A DNA stretch of 64,000 nucleotides from Undaria pinnatifida. Taxonomy: Eukaryota; Sar; Phaeophyceae; Laminariales; Alariaceae. A model generated the notes under the pieces. The model saw nothing but the letters and a program-made list of their open reading frames with translations. It searched no databases and was not told the DNA's origin. Below are positions 9,828 to 21,739 of the stretch, in pieces. Both the position numbers and the translations under genes were made by a program. Location: the NCBI GenBank assembly GCA_012845835.1, contig JABAKD010000024.1, forward strand, positions 6,288,578-6,352,577, read 5' to 3'. How positions within the stretch are numbered: position 1 is the first letter of the stretch; every line of letters begins with the position of its first letter.

Positions 9828-11700
9828 GTGCAGAATGTCTATGACACAGTATGGAGGAATGGGTTGTGGGAAAATATGTGGGAAATTGGGATCAGAGGAA
9901 AGATGTGGAGAATGATGAAAAATATGACGGAATGTGCGAGAAGTGCTGTGATGCTGGACGGGGAAATATCCAAAAATGTTGATATTTCACAAGGAGTTGC
10001 ACAGGGATGTACACTATCACCCAATTTAGTCAACGCATATATTAATGACATGATAGTAGCAGTCGAAGTAGCACAGCGGAGAATGATGAAAAATATGACG
10101 GAATGTGCGAGAAGAGCTGTGATGCTGGACGGGGAAATATCCAAAAATGTTGATACTTTACAAGGAGTTGGACAGGGATGTACACTATCACCCAATTTAT
10201 TCAACGTATATTAATGACATGATAGTAGCAGTCGAAGTAGCATAGCAAGGAGTGATGATGGGGGAAGATACGGTGTCGGGGTTGATCTTTGCGGATGATT
10301 TCGTGGGGACATCAGAAACACCCGAAGGATTGCAGAACAGGTAGAGAAAGCACTAGAAGAGTACACCAGGAAATTGAGAGTGACAGCGAACGTGAAAGAA
10401 TGCGCAGTAGTAGTATGTAACGAAGATAAGGTGAACCCGGTAAACTTCAAATGGAAGTGGGGAGAAGAAGAACTACCGATCGTAGACCAATATACGTACC
10501 TTGGCGTGGCGATCTCAAAGGACTGCTTTTGGGATGCACACATAGCGACAGTAATAGGAAAGGGTAAATCGCAAGTAGGCAAGACGGATGCGATCCTACC
10601 AGACCCGCACATTGACACGAGGATTAAAATATGTATTCTGATTAACGTGTTTGTACCAAAGTTAGAGTATGCAGGAGAAGTATGGGAAGGGAACGCGAAG
10701 TTCGTAAAACAATTGGTAACAGTGCAGATGACAGCAGGTAAAAAGATGCTAGGATGACCAAGTACGACGAGTAATACAGTATTAAGAGCAGAACTAGGAA
10801 TGCACCCACTTGAAACAAATAGAGACGCGAGAAAGTTGAAATGACAATATAACATAAAAAAATATGCCAGAAAAGAAGTTGCCAGCCAAAGTTGATAATG
10901 CTGTACACGGGAGAACATAACGAAAGGGCGAGCTGGAACAAGATGGGATAACGCAGTCGAGAAGATATGGAAGGATATAGGGGGAGACCAACAAGAGGTT
11001 CTGTCTGCAGAGAAGTTTGGCGGGTACAAGACAGAAGTAAAAGAAATAATAGAGAAAGGGAAAGGCAAGCCCTAAGAACTAAGATGAAAGAGTAGAAACA
11101 CTCAGATGTACGGGGGGTTGAGGGAAGATGTCGGCATGAAAACGTATCCGCACGGCCCAATGGACTACGCGAAAAAGCTAAAACTGCGATTTCGTGTAGG
11201 GACGTGGACTTACCAGAAAGAAGAGATATACCAGTAGTCGGGAGGAGGAGGACGTGGCTACAAATATGTGCCCGTGTGGCACAACAATAGAGAGTAGGAC
11301 TCACATCGTAGGAGAATGTGAAGTACACAAAGAGGAACGGGATGCGTTAGAGGAGGAGGTGACGAAATTTGACGTATGTGACATGGAAGAGTTTGGTAGA
11401 CTAGAGAGTAGCGAGAAAATGATCGCTATGCTAGGAGATAGATCGTGGCCGCAGACGGCGAAGCAGGACGGGGATAGGATAAGCAAACACTTTCTATGTA
11501 GTATATGGAAGAAGCGCAATGAGCGCTCAAATGTTGGACGTGTCTTTATTAGAAGTGGGAACAGTGCTCCGCCTCGAAAGGGATGCGTGGTCGATGATCA
11601 AATGACTTTAAGGTCAGCAACAAATGAGTACGCCCCCCCCCCCCCCCCCCCCTGCCCGACACATTCACAACCCTGCGTTACAACGTCTCATATTTAATTA
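9828..11700 (+). pseudogene. Decayed LINE reverse transcriptase with C-terminal zinc knuckle
   Basis: Reading forward with frameshifts, the region encodes non-LTR reverse transcriptase pieces in the right order: AYDTVWRN-like start (VYDTVWRNGLW), QGVAQGCTLSPNL and YINDM (motifs B and before), LIFADDF (catalytic FADD box, near 10285), QYTYLGVAI (thumb start) and KLEYAGEVW. The C-terminal part MCPCGTTIESRTHIVGECE has the Cys/His pattern found at the end of many LINE ORFs. Stops and frameshifts are frequent (for example after ...LQNR near 10342), so it is inactive. Endonuclease sequence is not seen. A 171 bp segment of the RT is tandemly duplicated. Confidence 0.8.
11627..11655. repeat. Poly-C tract at the end of the LINE relic
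   Basis: A run of C from about 11634 to 11652, ended by TGCCCGACACATTC. A similar GACACATT phrase is at about 9738, just before the LINE relic, and may mark its flanks. Confidence 0.4.
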
Positions 11701-11834
11701 ATTCATACTAATTCGAGACGCTCATTGTTTTTCGTCGTCGAAGCAGCCGATATGGACATCGTGTTACCCCCTGTTTGCTTTCGTGTTACAACTCCTGCAA
11801 CCCGGAACCCTTATATTAGAGGGCGAAACCTGTG

Positions 11835-11975
11835 CTGAACCGGAACAACGCGGTGTGAGCGTGAGGGGGCTTCTTCGCGTAGACGCTGGAAGAGGGGAGC
11901 GAGTGTGAGGAGAGCTGGGAGGTGGGCGGGACGTTTGTACATCGCTCTAGCCGCCGTATGCATTTTTGGTCTTTT
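11835..11975 (+). repeat. Fifth monomer of the ~185 bp satellite
   Basis: AACAACGCGG, ACGCTGGAAGAGGGGAGCGA and ACATCGCTCTAG match the monomers of 8880-9700 in order. It lies on the far side of the LINE relic. Confidence 0.6.
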
Positions 11976-11979
11976 TGCT

Positions 11980-14470
11980 CGCCTTTTATCTTTTCCTAAA
12001 ACTCAAATGTGTTTTTGGTTGGTACCAGGTACATGAGAGGGGGCACGCTGTTTTTTTCGTCAATGGTGACGGGTTCGCCTCGTTGGGTCCGTCTACCGTC
12101 GAAGACGATTTCGCACAGATACCATGGGGACGAGGGCACGGGACTTTTTTAATCGTACCAGGTATATGACACGTCAATTGCGACGCATGCCGTGCGGCCG
12201 GTCGAGCGCGAACCAAGTGATTCACAGACCCAAGCGTAAAGGTTCGACACGGAATTTGTTAGCAGGTTTCGAACAAATCACGATCTAATTCATAGCCCGA
12301 CGTTATTCGTTCAACATAAGAAGCGGCTGATTTATTGTTGACGTTAACATACACACCATAACATCTACCACCTAGGGCATCTCTCGGCAGTAACATGTAC
12401 GGAAGAGTTAGGGCAGACAATCAACCATAGTGTCCAGCCCTCGTTAAGCCGTGTACCCCACCACTGCCCGAACCACACTCATGTTTTCGCCAACCATGAC
12501 GTCACCACCTGAACATCGCTACATATATCGTCTCCCGGACGCACAACAAAAAGTTGAACATGTGAGCTACCTACATCCCTTATACTTCGAAGTACATTAA
12601 AAAAACGGACGACTTCCGTTTGTGTTCCTCTATTCTGTTCTCCATTTTTTCTTATATCTTGTTCTTGTTTATTTTTCTTTCAGCGCTTGTGATCACCTAC
12701 TTTTTTTGGCGCGCTTGATGCAGGACGAACATAACACCACCACCATACGCCGAAAACCAAGAATCACCACCACCACCAACAATAAACACACACTTTTGCC
12801 TGCTCTTTCCTGTTTACTCCCATTACCACACGAACACACTTGCTTGCGGCCGAGGTTTTACCTCGTCTCCACCTCGAGATCGTGGCTAAGCTTCACCTTA
12901 ACCCCCTCCCCCCGCGCGCCGTTCGGTACTTGTCATGCACCAAACCCCGCACGTGGCGACCTACAACAGCACACATGCTGCGGCATACCACTCTGGGTGG
13001 AAATGTAAGGACCGGCTGATTTTCATATGAACGCCCCAACGGTCCCTACATATTCGCCCAGAGTGGCCTAACGTCGTGAACGCCCGCTGTGTGCTCCAGC
13101 AGTACATTCATGCCAGCACCCGTTATATCCCCGCAGGGTCCACACCCATCAATCAACGCAGGAAACCCGGGGACGGACCCGGGGTGTTCCCTGGCGACTA
13201 CAGGTGGAGGAGATGTATGTTTTTTTCTCAGCTTCCTTCACCCTTCTTTAGGGCTGCCAAACTGCCAAAAACGGATCCCAGCCTAATTTTAAGTTGTTTA
13301 CAGCAGCGTACCCAGTTGAAGACCACTCCGTGACTAAAACCAATTTAGGTGGTCTTCTCTCTACTACGGTCTTATATTTTACCTCTGCAAAAAATGATCT
13401 CACACTAATCCCAAGTAAAACAACTTTCCTGACAAGCCGATTCACCTGGTTTTATCTCCACTTTGGTTTCAAACCGGATGGTATTACAATGGGTAAACCA
13501 CTGTATCTCCAAAAAAAACGTGGGTGCCGTTCTACCGAGTAAAACATACTATTAATAGTGAGACTTCAGAGGGAAAAGTTGACGCAAACTGACGATTTCG
13601 GCGTCCGCCAGACTGCTGGCTAGCGAATTATAACATGGCGTCGGAACGACAACAAAGCAAAGACTCGTCGAACGGCACGGGCGCAGCATGATCTTACTCG
13701 CTCGGCTGCGCGCTCACGCTATCGGGTGGCTGTCCAAAATATCGCAATTGTCGTTTTTGCTGGTCGCTATACTATAATCAAGTTCCAAAAGGGTTTGAAA
13801 AAATTCTGCCGCCAAAATGATCCCGCCCCTGTTTTTCAATTATTTGAGTGTTTGCGATTCGCAACCTCTCTTGGGTTGGAAAAAAAAGCAAAAAATAGTA
13901 TTCAAACCGAAGAATGTCAAAACCCCAAAAAGCCAACCAATTAACCCACGAAAGAGCTAGGCTAGAAAAAAAAAATGGCATAGAGGAATATGTACTTTTT
14001 AACCATTTTTATTTATTTTTATCTTTTGTGGGTTGGGCTGGCCTTGGAATGGTGACGTTGGGCGGTCTCAATACTGCTGCAACACTTCGCCGACGCTCTA
14101 ACTCGTATCTAGCTTGGGATCAATGATGCCTCTCTGCTGTGATGAGCCGGAGACTCCCACCCAGGGCTGATATACCCCCGCGTTGATTCGATGGTAATCA
14201 CCGCGGTGCTTCGTTTTCAGGCTTTTCTCCCACCCCGGGGACCGCCTTCTTCCGCCCCCGGGTTTTCGCTCCAAGATTACTATAACAATATGTTTTCCTG
14301 CCCAGCTCCTACCCAACCAAAGGTGGTGCATTCGCAAACACCCTACTTGTCCCCTAAAAAAAGCGGGTGCAGGCGCGTCTAGAGGGGTTGGTGCATCGCA
14401 AACACACTACTCGCCTCCGCCAAAAACGCGGCTGCAGGCGGGTCTACAAGGGCTAACACGCTGACAGGTT
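11980..14470. other. No gene recognised
   Basis: Open frames on both strands are below 135 codons and look compositional. A phrase near 13170 (GACCCGGGGTGTTCCCTGGC) resembles one near 9550 (TACCCGGGATGTCCCCTGGC), pointing to a small shared repeat. Otherwise nothing is identified. Confidence 0.4.
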
Positions 14471-14479
14471 CTTATACAA

Positions 14480-16440
14480 ATTATACCTCACCCAGGCAAC
14501 GATTCTAATGAGCAACAAAACGAACGCGCAACTCAGCCAACAACGCCAAACAAAACGAATACCTGGCACAGATGTACCATGCACAGGGTTGCAAAATATG
14601 TTGGGTAGAGGTCCCCGGCCGGGGAGCCCCTGCCAACGTAATACAGATTTGGGCCCAACAGCAGTACCTCCTTTGCCCTGGTACGGCTCCTCGCATCACG
14701 TCACACATAGGACAGACCACGAGCAAGGTGATCTGTATCCAATTGTTACCGTCATGAGATTTGGTACAAGAGGAAAACCACACAGACCCCACCTGGCAAA
14801 CAGGTTAGCAAGAGCCGTGTCATATACAGATAATAGCCGGACAATACTACATCTAGATCGTGCAGGTCACATAAACCAGGCAAGTGAATGGCTGCCTCAA
14901 AATATTTAACATCATGAAAAGCAAAATCAGACATGTGCGTGCGCAAGAGCTGTATGATACAGATCACCCCTGAGCACCCCTATAAATAAATAGATCGTGC
15001 ACATCACATAGATCAGGCATATAGCTGCCCCGAATAATCTAGCTATGACAAAAAACAACAACAGATTCGTTCGTGTCATACAGGTTCCACCAGAACACCA
15101 TCCAGATCGTGCAGATCACAAAACCAGGCAAGAAACTGCCCCGAAAGCTCAATATCGTGCAGATCACCTAAATCAGGCAAGTAGCTGCCCCAAAATAATC
15201 TAAACCATGAGAAAAAAAACAGACATGTGCGTAAGAGCCGTGCCATACACAGATGATTCCATCCCGACAGCGATGTATCTAGATCGCAAGTAACTGTCTT
15301 GGTATATCTAAATCGTGCCATATAATAAATCATCGTGTCATACAGAATCCACCGGAACAATATCATCTAGATTGTGGAGATAACAAAAATCAGGCAAGCA
15401 GCTGCCCAGAACAGATCTAAATGGCGAACAACAAATCAGACATGGTGCGCAAGAGCTGAACCATACAGATTCCACCCGGACAAGACTGTCTGGATCTTGC
15501 CGATCACACAAACTAGGCAAGGAGCTACCCCGAACTACCTAGATAGTGAAAAAAGGATCTGTGTAACACAGATCTCGCCCAGGCAACATGATCTAGATCT
15601 AGCACATTGCATAAACCAGGAATCTAGCTGTCCCGAAATATCCACACTGCCAAAATGAAAAACCAGGCAAACAGCTGCCCCGAAACATCTATCTACATCA
15701 TGAAACATAAAATCAGACATGTGCGCAAGAGCCGTGCCACAAAGATCACACCCGGACAACACTATTTAGATTGTGTAGATCATATAAACCAGGCAAGCAA
15801 AAGAATTGCCCCAAATGAGCTAGACAATGAAATATATAAACAAGCAAGTAATTGCCGCGAACATCTAGATCATTAAATCGGGTATCTACTCTGAATGGGT
15901 GGGCCATCACGTGCCGACACCGCTCGCTCCTCGTCCGTGTGCCCCGTCGGCGCCAACGATGTAGCTCCAATTTACTAGGACAGTTTTCCTAGACCGTGCA
16001 GATGGCATAGACCAGGCAAGTAGGTGCTCCGAAAGATCTAGATCATGTCATGGGGGGATCTATGTGATCTGTTCGATGTCTGCGTCAGTTTTCAACTTCC
16101 GGCATCGCTCGTCCGTGTCCTCGTAGGCGCAAAACGACACAGGTTCCACTCGGACAACACTCCTTAGATCGTGCAGAACAGGTAAAATCAGGCGTGGAGC
16201 TTCCACAAAAAATCCTGATGACGAAACAAGAATCTGACCTGTCTGATAAATGTCTGCTCAAGTGCGGCACCACGTGCCGACACCGCTTGCCCGTTGTCCC
16301 CGTCAGCTCAAACGGTACGCAATCCACACCGACAACACTAACTCCATCGTGCGGATCACAAAAAAACCAGGGATGTAGCTTTCCCCGAAAGACCTACTCG
16401 TCTAAGCAAGGGATCCAAATCTATGTGAAACTATGCTCAT
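14480..16440 (+). repeat. Dispersed-period satellite (family E)
   Basis: At least twelve imperfect copies of a composite unit: ATCTAGATCGTGCAGATCAC, then ATAAACCAGGCAAGTAGCTG, CCCCGAAA, AAAATCAGACATGTGCGCAA and GAGCCGTGCCATACAGATTC. CTGCCCC-type anchors lie near 14890, 15029, 15136, 15190, 15400, 15527, 15625, 15673, 15808, 15848, 16020, 16195 and 16377, so spacing varies from about 40 to 200 bp. A fragment in opposite orientation is at 28960-29200. Non-coding. Confidence 0.8.
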
Positions 16441-18050
16441 CACGTGCCGACACCAATCCTCGCCCGCGTCCCGGTCGGTGCAAACGCAGAAAAACTCTGA
16501 ATAAACGCGTTTCCCAAGGGTAACTTATCCACATCGTCGTACGCCTGGTCTCTCCCCCGCTTCCCCAGACTACTAAGCTCTGTGCTACCTCTATCCGCCA
16601 GCCCGTTACGACAGTGCTCCGAACCGGCAGGAGGGCTCGCAAGCTTGCAGCCCACAAGCCGCATCACCGCACCGACAGCGGTCCCTGCCAGATGCTGGCT
16701 CCCCGACCCGCCCACCCGAAAAGACTGCATCGTGTAGCGCGTTTCCGCAAGCCCAGCTAGCCGAGCGTGCACTTGCAGGCTAGCCGTCATCTGCGCCTCG
16801 GTGACCGATAACCGACACCGACCCCCGTCCGCCTTCACCGCGGGAAAAATGTGCCCGACCGACATATCCCACTGAGCCTCCGACGCCGCCGTGGTGTACT
16901 CCCACATCGCCCTGATCGGGCAGGTCTCCGGACAATCCTCGTCCTGCCGGACCACCACCGCTTGTGACGATGCTCGCAACAGCTTCCCGAACTGAAAGTT
17001 AAACACCAACCCCTTGTGGTCTGGTAACCGCAGCAGCTCAGTTCCCAACGTTCGAGCAAGGTCAAGGCCTCGCTTCATCGTGTGAAACGCGACACAGAAT
17101 ACCGCGATGTCTCGGGTTACCGCGATGCGCTCCGACGCCGTGGAGCATTGCTTGGCGCGCCGCCGCATGTCCCTCACGAGCTCTTTCAGCTGGGGCGACA
17201 GCATCGGCGGCGGACCCGGCTTTACCAAAACGCCTCCCAGCACACCTCCTTGGCGCTGCTCCTCAGACGCATGTTTCAGGTAAAAGCGCACAATCGGGCT
17301 CGCCACAGGGTTCCCGTGCTGCTTCGCGGGGCACCACTCCTCCACCTTCCCTAACTCCTCGCTTATCGTCCATTTAAGCTTCGACAAAAAGTCTTTATCC
17401 AGGGACTCTGCGGAGTACCGCCTAGTGCAGCTTTCTCCCCCTTCCCCACCACCGCCTCCAGTACACCGCCCACCGTCTGCGGAGCCGATCGCGGGGCATG
17501 ACTTCGCGTGCACGACCACCGTTCCCTGTCCCTGCGTGTCCAGCCAGCACAACCACGCGAACACATCCAAGTCTAACGCGTCCTTCCACCCCCGCCGGTC
17601 GTCCGAGTACTGCCGCAGGAAAGCGTCGAACCCTTCCGTAACCCGACGCTCGCGCCGACGCCCAACACTGTCACTAAACGCGTCCAAAACCGCCACCGCC
17701 CGGGCCGTAATAACATCGCGGTCAATTACCACAGGCCCCGCTAACGGGTCGACGGGCGAGACCGGAACAGCCGGCGGTTCTCGATCAGCGCTTCGCTGAG
17801 TCCCGCAAAAATTGCAAAACTTGTACGTCCCACAATTTTCGGCGTTGCAAACCTCGCACTGTACGTACGGGACACGGTCAGGAGCTCGAGCGGCTGTCCC
17901 GCCCGGGGCGCCGTCGTGCCCTCCCCCTTCCCGTTTGTCTCTCTGCTGTGTACGCGCGCAAAATAGACAACGGCAGCGAGGGGTGGGAGGGGGGGGGTGG
18001 GTAAGGGCGGGGAGGTAAAAGGTGGGTGCGAGCCGCTTGAATTGATTTAT
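16440..18050 (-). pseudogene. Crypton/DIRS-type tyrosine recombinase, probably inactive
   Basis: A single open frame over about 535 codons ending at 16440. Near its start, YVQCEVCNAENCGTYKFCNF followed by CGTQR is a four-cysteine zinc ribbon. A tyrosine-recombinase catalytic domain follows: HTMKRGLDLARTLG holds the first catalytic Arg, CPIRAMWEYTTAA is a family phrase, and YTMQSFRVGGSGSQ is box C, normally HxxR, where Gln replaces His. The C-terminal block GCKLASPPAGSEHCRNG sits where a GWK...Y motif with the nucleophilic Tyr is expected; Trp and Tyr appear as Cys. No in-frame ATG precedes the zinc ribbon, so an upstream exon or start is missing. Satellite E abuts its 3' end. Family assignment is good; loss of activity is inferred from the missing residues. 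Confidence 0.75.
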
Positions 18051-18245
18051 CGCGCTGAACACTTCGCCTCCATCCGCACACACCCCACCCTCCCTCGCGG
18101 GCAAACACCACGCTATGCAACAAATAGAACATAGTAGTCTATAGCTGCAGCCAGGACCCAGCGCAGACCGAGGCTAGCGTCGAGTGGGCGCCCCATTCTC
18201 ACTGTCTTTGAGTTGAGGCCGTTCGCGGGAGTGGCTAGTATGGTA

Positions 18246-18512
18246 CAGCGGGTACCCCGATTAAAGAGCGCCCAGGATGAAGAACATTCGGGACTTAACG
18301 CCTTTACCACTGGAAACCCGTTTTGGGTAAAATCACTTGGAATTAGTATAGGGGCTCTGAAGGGGTTTAAGAGCGGTCATATCGGCTTGTTCCGCCGATA
18401 CTAAAAGCTATGTATTTTTCCCACTTCAGATACGAGCAATGTTGTCGTAGCTTCTAGTTAAGAGCGCTTGCTTCGGCTCGCCACCGGGCGCTCTTAAATC
18501 GGGGTACCCACC
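18246..18512. mobile_element. Family C TIR element, copy 1
   Basis: The left end GGGTACCCCGATTAAAGAGC, continuing GCCC (18250-18273), and the right end 18486-18509 form a 24 bp inverted repeat with one mismatch. The interior (about 210 bp) includes CACTTGGAATTAGTATAGG and is non-coding. A second copy is at 19181-19458, with interior fragments at 39930-40020 and 40600-40720. Confidence 0.85.
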
Positions 18513-19180
18513 TTACATGCACTGCAAAATCAAAGAAAGGCATTAAATAACATGCCCTTGGGTTGGGGTATCTAGAGCAACAGTTGTGTGGCGATTCATA
18601 CCGCCAAACCGAAACGCCCCGAACGCCTCTCGCGCGGCGAACACCTTTGAGCCGCGCTGAAAACTCGTTGCCTTAAGAGTGAGCCCCTGACCGTAGCCTT
18701 CATCCGCAGCACGGGTTTAGTAACCGATGTCAACTTCTGTGCTTTGGTGGTTGGCGGACAACTCGAAGGGCTCCCTATTTATTTCTCGGTGGCGTCAAAA
18801 TTAGAAACTCGCATTTTGCTAAGACAAAATTGTAGCGGTCGATGCAAAAATAACTCAAGTTCGTTACGGTATCTTTAAAACCGAAAACTAAAAAATCGGC
18901 ACGTTATTTTCGAAATCCGAAAGGTGAAATCGATACAAAATCGATACAAAATCGATACGGCGTGCTGATAAGAAAACAAATTCAAATTGATTCGATACCG
19001 ATGACCCGAAAAACATAACCGATACGATTTTGACAACCGCAAAATCCAATCGGTATGACACCGATATCCCCAAGCAAACTTACCGATACGGTGTCAACAT
19101 CACAGACTGCCACATTGTGGGGGCCAACTGCAGCAGATCCGCAGCCTCCCTTGCCGCTAAATAGGGTTATGTTGATACGT
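18512..19180. other. No gene recognised
   Basis: Contains a short tandem stretch, ATCGATACAAAATCGATACA, near 18935-18960 and an AT-rich surround. Nothing coding is supported. Confidence 0.4.
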
Positions 19181-19458
19181 CTACGGTGCGTACCCCGGTT
19201 TAAGAGCACCCGAGTTAACCCCTTTACAGCTGGAAACCCCTTTTTGGGGACACAACTACTTGGAACTAGTATAGGGAGGGGTTTAGGGGCTCTAAAGGGG
19301 TTGGCAGCATTCGGGAGTTACTAGCGGCCAACTCAACATGTTTCGCCACACTGAACGCTACATATTTCCCACAACAGACAAGATCGCTTTGTAGCTAAGA
19401 GCGCATGTTTCGGCTCGTCGCGGGGGGGCTCTTAAATCACGGTACCCACTGTATCATA
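19181..19458. mobile_element. Family C TIR element, copy 2
   Basis: The left end GTACCCCGGTTTAAGAGCAC is mirrored at the right by GGCTCTTAAATCACGGTACC and CACTGT. The interior shares CCTTTACAGCTGGAAACCCC and CTACTTGGAACTAGTATAGG with copy 1. Confidence 0.8.
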
Positions 19459-19655
19459 CGTGCCTGGGTCGTCTATATGGTGGCGCTCCGTGCCGGACAC
19501 ACGTGCTCCCGGTGGAAAAACCCTGCGGCCGGTCAAAACAGGCCATAATAACAGAGGTCTCGGCCAATCAAAACAGATGCGGCTGTGCAGGAGAATAATT
19601 CACCATCGCGCTTTGGAACTCCAGGGGGGAAAACCTCACGAAAAACGATGACGAC

Positions 19656-19945
19656 TAGAGTCATCCCACGTTACTAACGGTACTAACGGTAGGGGTTGCA
19701 GTCGTTGGATTAACTAATAATGTACCGATTGAGCTCCTCAAGTGAGGAACTACCGGTTAGTCGTTGGCCACAGCAATTTCACGAGAACATTTATTCTTAG
19801 TACTAAGGCATAGAAAGCTTGGTCGGGTTGTGCGTGAACGAATGCCTTCGAAGTCATTTTTCGGGTGAGATACTGAGAGGCTAGCTCCTCCTGTTAGGAG
19901 CTCAGAAAATTCTTGGAATCTGCTGCACCCTTCTACCGTGGGATG
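19656..19945 (+). mobile_element. Family B MITE, copy 3
   Basis: Left flank and end GAGTCATCCCACGTTACTAA; CGGTAGGGGTTGCAGTCGTT follows an 8-10 bp tandem duplication. Right end GCTGCACCCTTCTACCGTGG. The interior includes TTGAGCTCCTCAAGTGAGGA and GTTGGTCGGG-like phrases. Confidence 0.8.
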
Positions 19946-19959
19946 TCTCATCACAGCCT

Positions 19960-20470
19960 CATTACAGCATAGGCGACACTCAGCAGCCGGGGCTGCTGAG
20001 ATAAGGGGTGCCGCCGATTTGCAAAAATATAGAGATGCACGAGCGGAGCACATTGTTTTGGACCTCGCGTTCATTGCGGATGGAATTGCACGGCCAGACC
20101 GCCTTGCTCTGTGTGCAATGTGTATCTGCGTCTCGAAGTTTTGTGACCACACAGCTCGCCTCTCTAGGAGGCCTCGGCGCGGACACTGGGGGTGCTGCAT
20201 GTAGATGGGTGGGTGGAAATATCTGTTTCGTGTGAAGAACACACAGAGCACGACGACACTCGTACCGCCGCACGCTCCATTCCTGGATAGTTGATAACAA
20301 CGCACGGTATATATATGTCGCTAGTCGTGGGACCGTGGTGGGTCTGAGGCAGAACTTGTCCTTCATGCGAGTGTCGGCGAGGACATGCGCCGAGGTGGTG
20401 TTGGTGTTGTCAGTGACAGCGATGGTGTTGGCGTCGGTGTTGGTAGTGATGGAGGTTGTGTTGGAAAGTG
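19960..20470. other. No gene recognised
   Basis: Overlapping open frames of up to 182 codons run through here on the minus strand, but none shows a recognisable domain, and part of the longest one is family B sequence. Confidence 0.4.
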
Positions 20471-20479
20471 TTTTCACGG

Positions 20480-20655
20480 GTCAGGTCGAGTCACGGTAAC
20501 CCGGCCCGACCCGCGAGACTTGAAACCTTCTGACGTGAACCGACCCGTCCCGTGAGATTTCAAACACCTCTTGACCCGACCCCACTCGACCCGTGATATT
20601 TTGAGATCCTTCTGGCCCGACACGTGGGTCGGGTCCTGACCCGTGAAAATACCTA
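20480..20655. repeat. Family J minisatellite
   Basis: Units around GACCCGCGAGACTTGAAACC and GACCCGTCCCGTGAGATTTC, the same orientation as 1465-1665. Confidence 0.6.
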
Positions 20656-20669
20656 CATACTATTGGGTA

Positions 20670-20850
20670 TTGGCGATGGTGGTCTCGGTGTTGATGGCGA
20701 TGACGAGGGTGCCTTGGTGTCCGTGTTGGTGACGCCGTTAGTGTTGGGGTATGTGGTGTAGGCGTCGATGTTGGTGTCGGTATTGTTGGTGGTGTTATTT
20801 TCGTTGGCGTCGGTGTTGGTGACTGGCGTTAGAGGTGACATTGGAGTTGG
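20670..20850. repeat. GTTGGTG-rich simple repeat
   Basis: Imperfect GGTGTTGGTGTCGGT units; related in composition to 29285-29535 but shorter. Non-coding. Confidence 0.5.
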
Positions 20851-20854
20851 TGGT

Positions 20855-21580
20855 GGGGACAGGGAAAAAATCTCGCGGGCACGCATCGAGAGTCAACCTC
20901 CATAGAGCGTTCATTTTGCGTCAACCGGGGAAAAGACCCCCATAGCCCAGAGTCTCCGTGCAACGAAGCTGTGCAATACAAGCATGCTATCAACAGACCA
21001 CCACCGCTGCGGAAGGCTCTAGGCGGGAAAAAGCGTTTTCTCCCTAACGTGGCGCACGAAGGCAGGCATCAAATTACAAAACATCGAGCACATCGACAAT
21101 GTTCCAACCGTATGCCAGGTGCAAGGTATGCAACATAACATAATACTCGCAAGGAGGTAAAAAAGGGGGGGGGGGTAAAGGGGTAAGAACTACCGCAAAC
21201 GTTAACATCGTTGTTGGAAGGCCCCAGCTACGAGCATGGCCATTCATATTCTGAAGCATAGGAAAAATATAATGAGTACGATACTTAGCTGTTTACGCAG
21301 AAGAAGGGGCGAGTCTGGTTTTCAGTGCCCTGCCTAGGCAGTGCTGAGCGCAGCAGAACAAAAGGAAACAGTGCTTATTCGATCGTGCCAGCTTCACGTG
21401 CACGGTCGAACGACCACAGCAGACTGACACGAGCGGGCGGTACGCCAGCGGTTGATAGATCTATGTAGAGGCTAGGACTGTAGTTGCGTTTATCTCCGGC
21501 CCACCCGCCCCTTCTTCTCTCAAAGGTGGCTCGAAGTGAGCGGCTAGACATACAAGGTGGGTGCTGCACCGTCGTACGGT
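20855..21580. other. No gene recognised
   Basis: No open frame above 75 codons and no repeat of note. Confidence 0.4.
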
Positions 21581-21593
21581 CGTACACGAATAT

Positions 21594-21727
21594 GGTAACA
21601 TTTGTCCAATTGAGTTACTTCGACACACGACGCGTATGAACATACGTGGAAGTGTGATGAGCTTAACTTTTATTTGTATTTTTCCCCATCCGCCGGAGGA
21701 TAAAAAACGAAAAAGAAAAAGAAAAGA
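21594..21727 (+). mobile_element. Short poly(A)-tailed retroelement, copy 1
   Basis: Flanked by a perfect 10 bp target-site duplication ACACGAATAT (21584-21593 and 21728-21737). The body includes TCGACACACGACGCGTATGA, a hairpin CGCGTAT/ATACGTG with a four-base loop, GGAAGTGTGATGAGC and CATCCGCCGGAGGAT, then an A-rich tail. Two more copies lie at 41508-41598 and 63248-63365. Confidence 0.85.
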
Positions 21728-21739
21728 ACACGAATATTT

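Noticed and set aside
10211-11328. A 285-codon minus frame and a 228-codon overlapping minus frame
   Set aside because: They lie antisense to the LINE reverse transcriptase relic and show no domain of their own.
14480-16440. CRISPR-like appearance of the repeated units
   Set aside because: Units are degenerate and irregularly spaced, no constant repeat with unique spacers exists, and the genome is eukaryotic.
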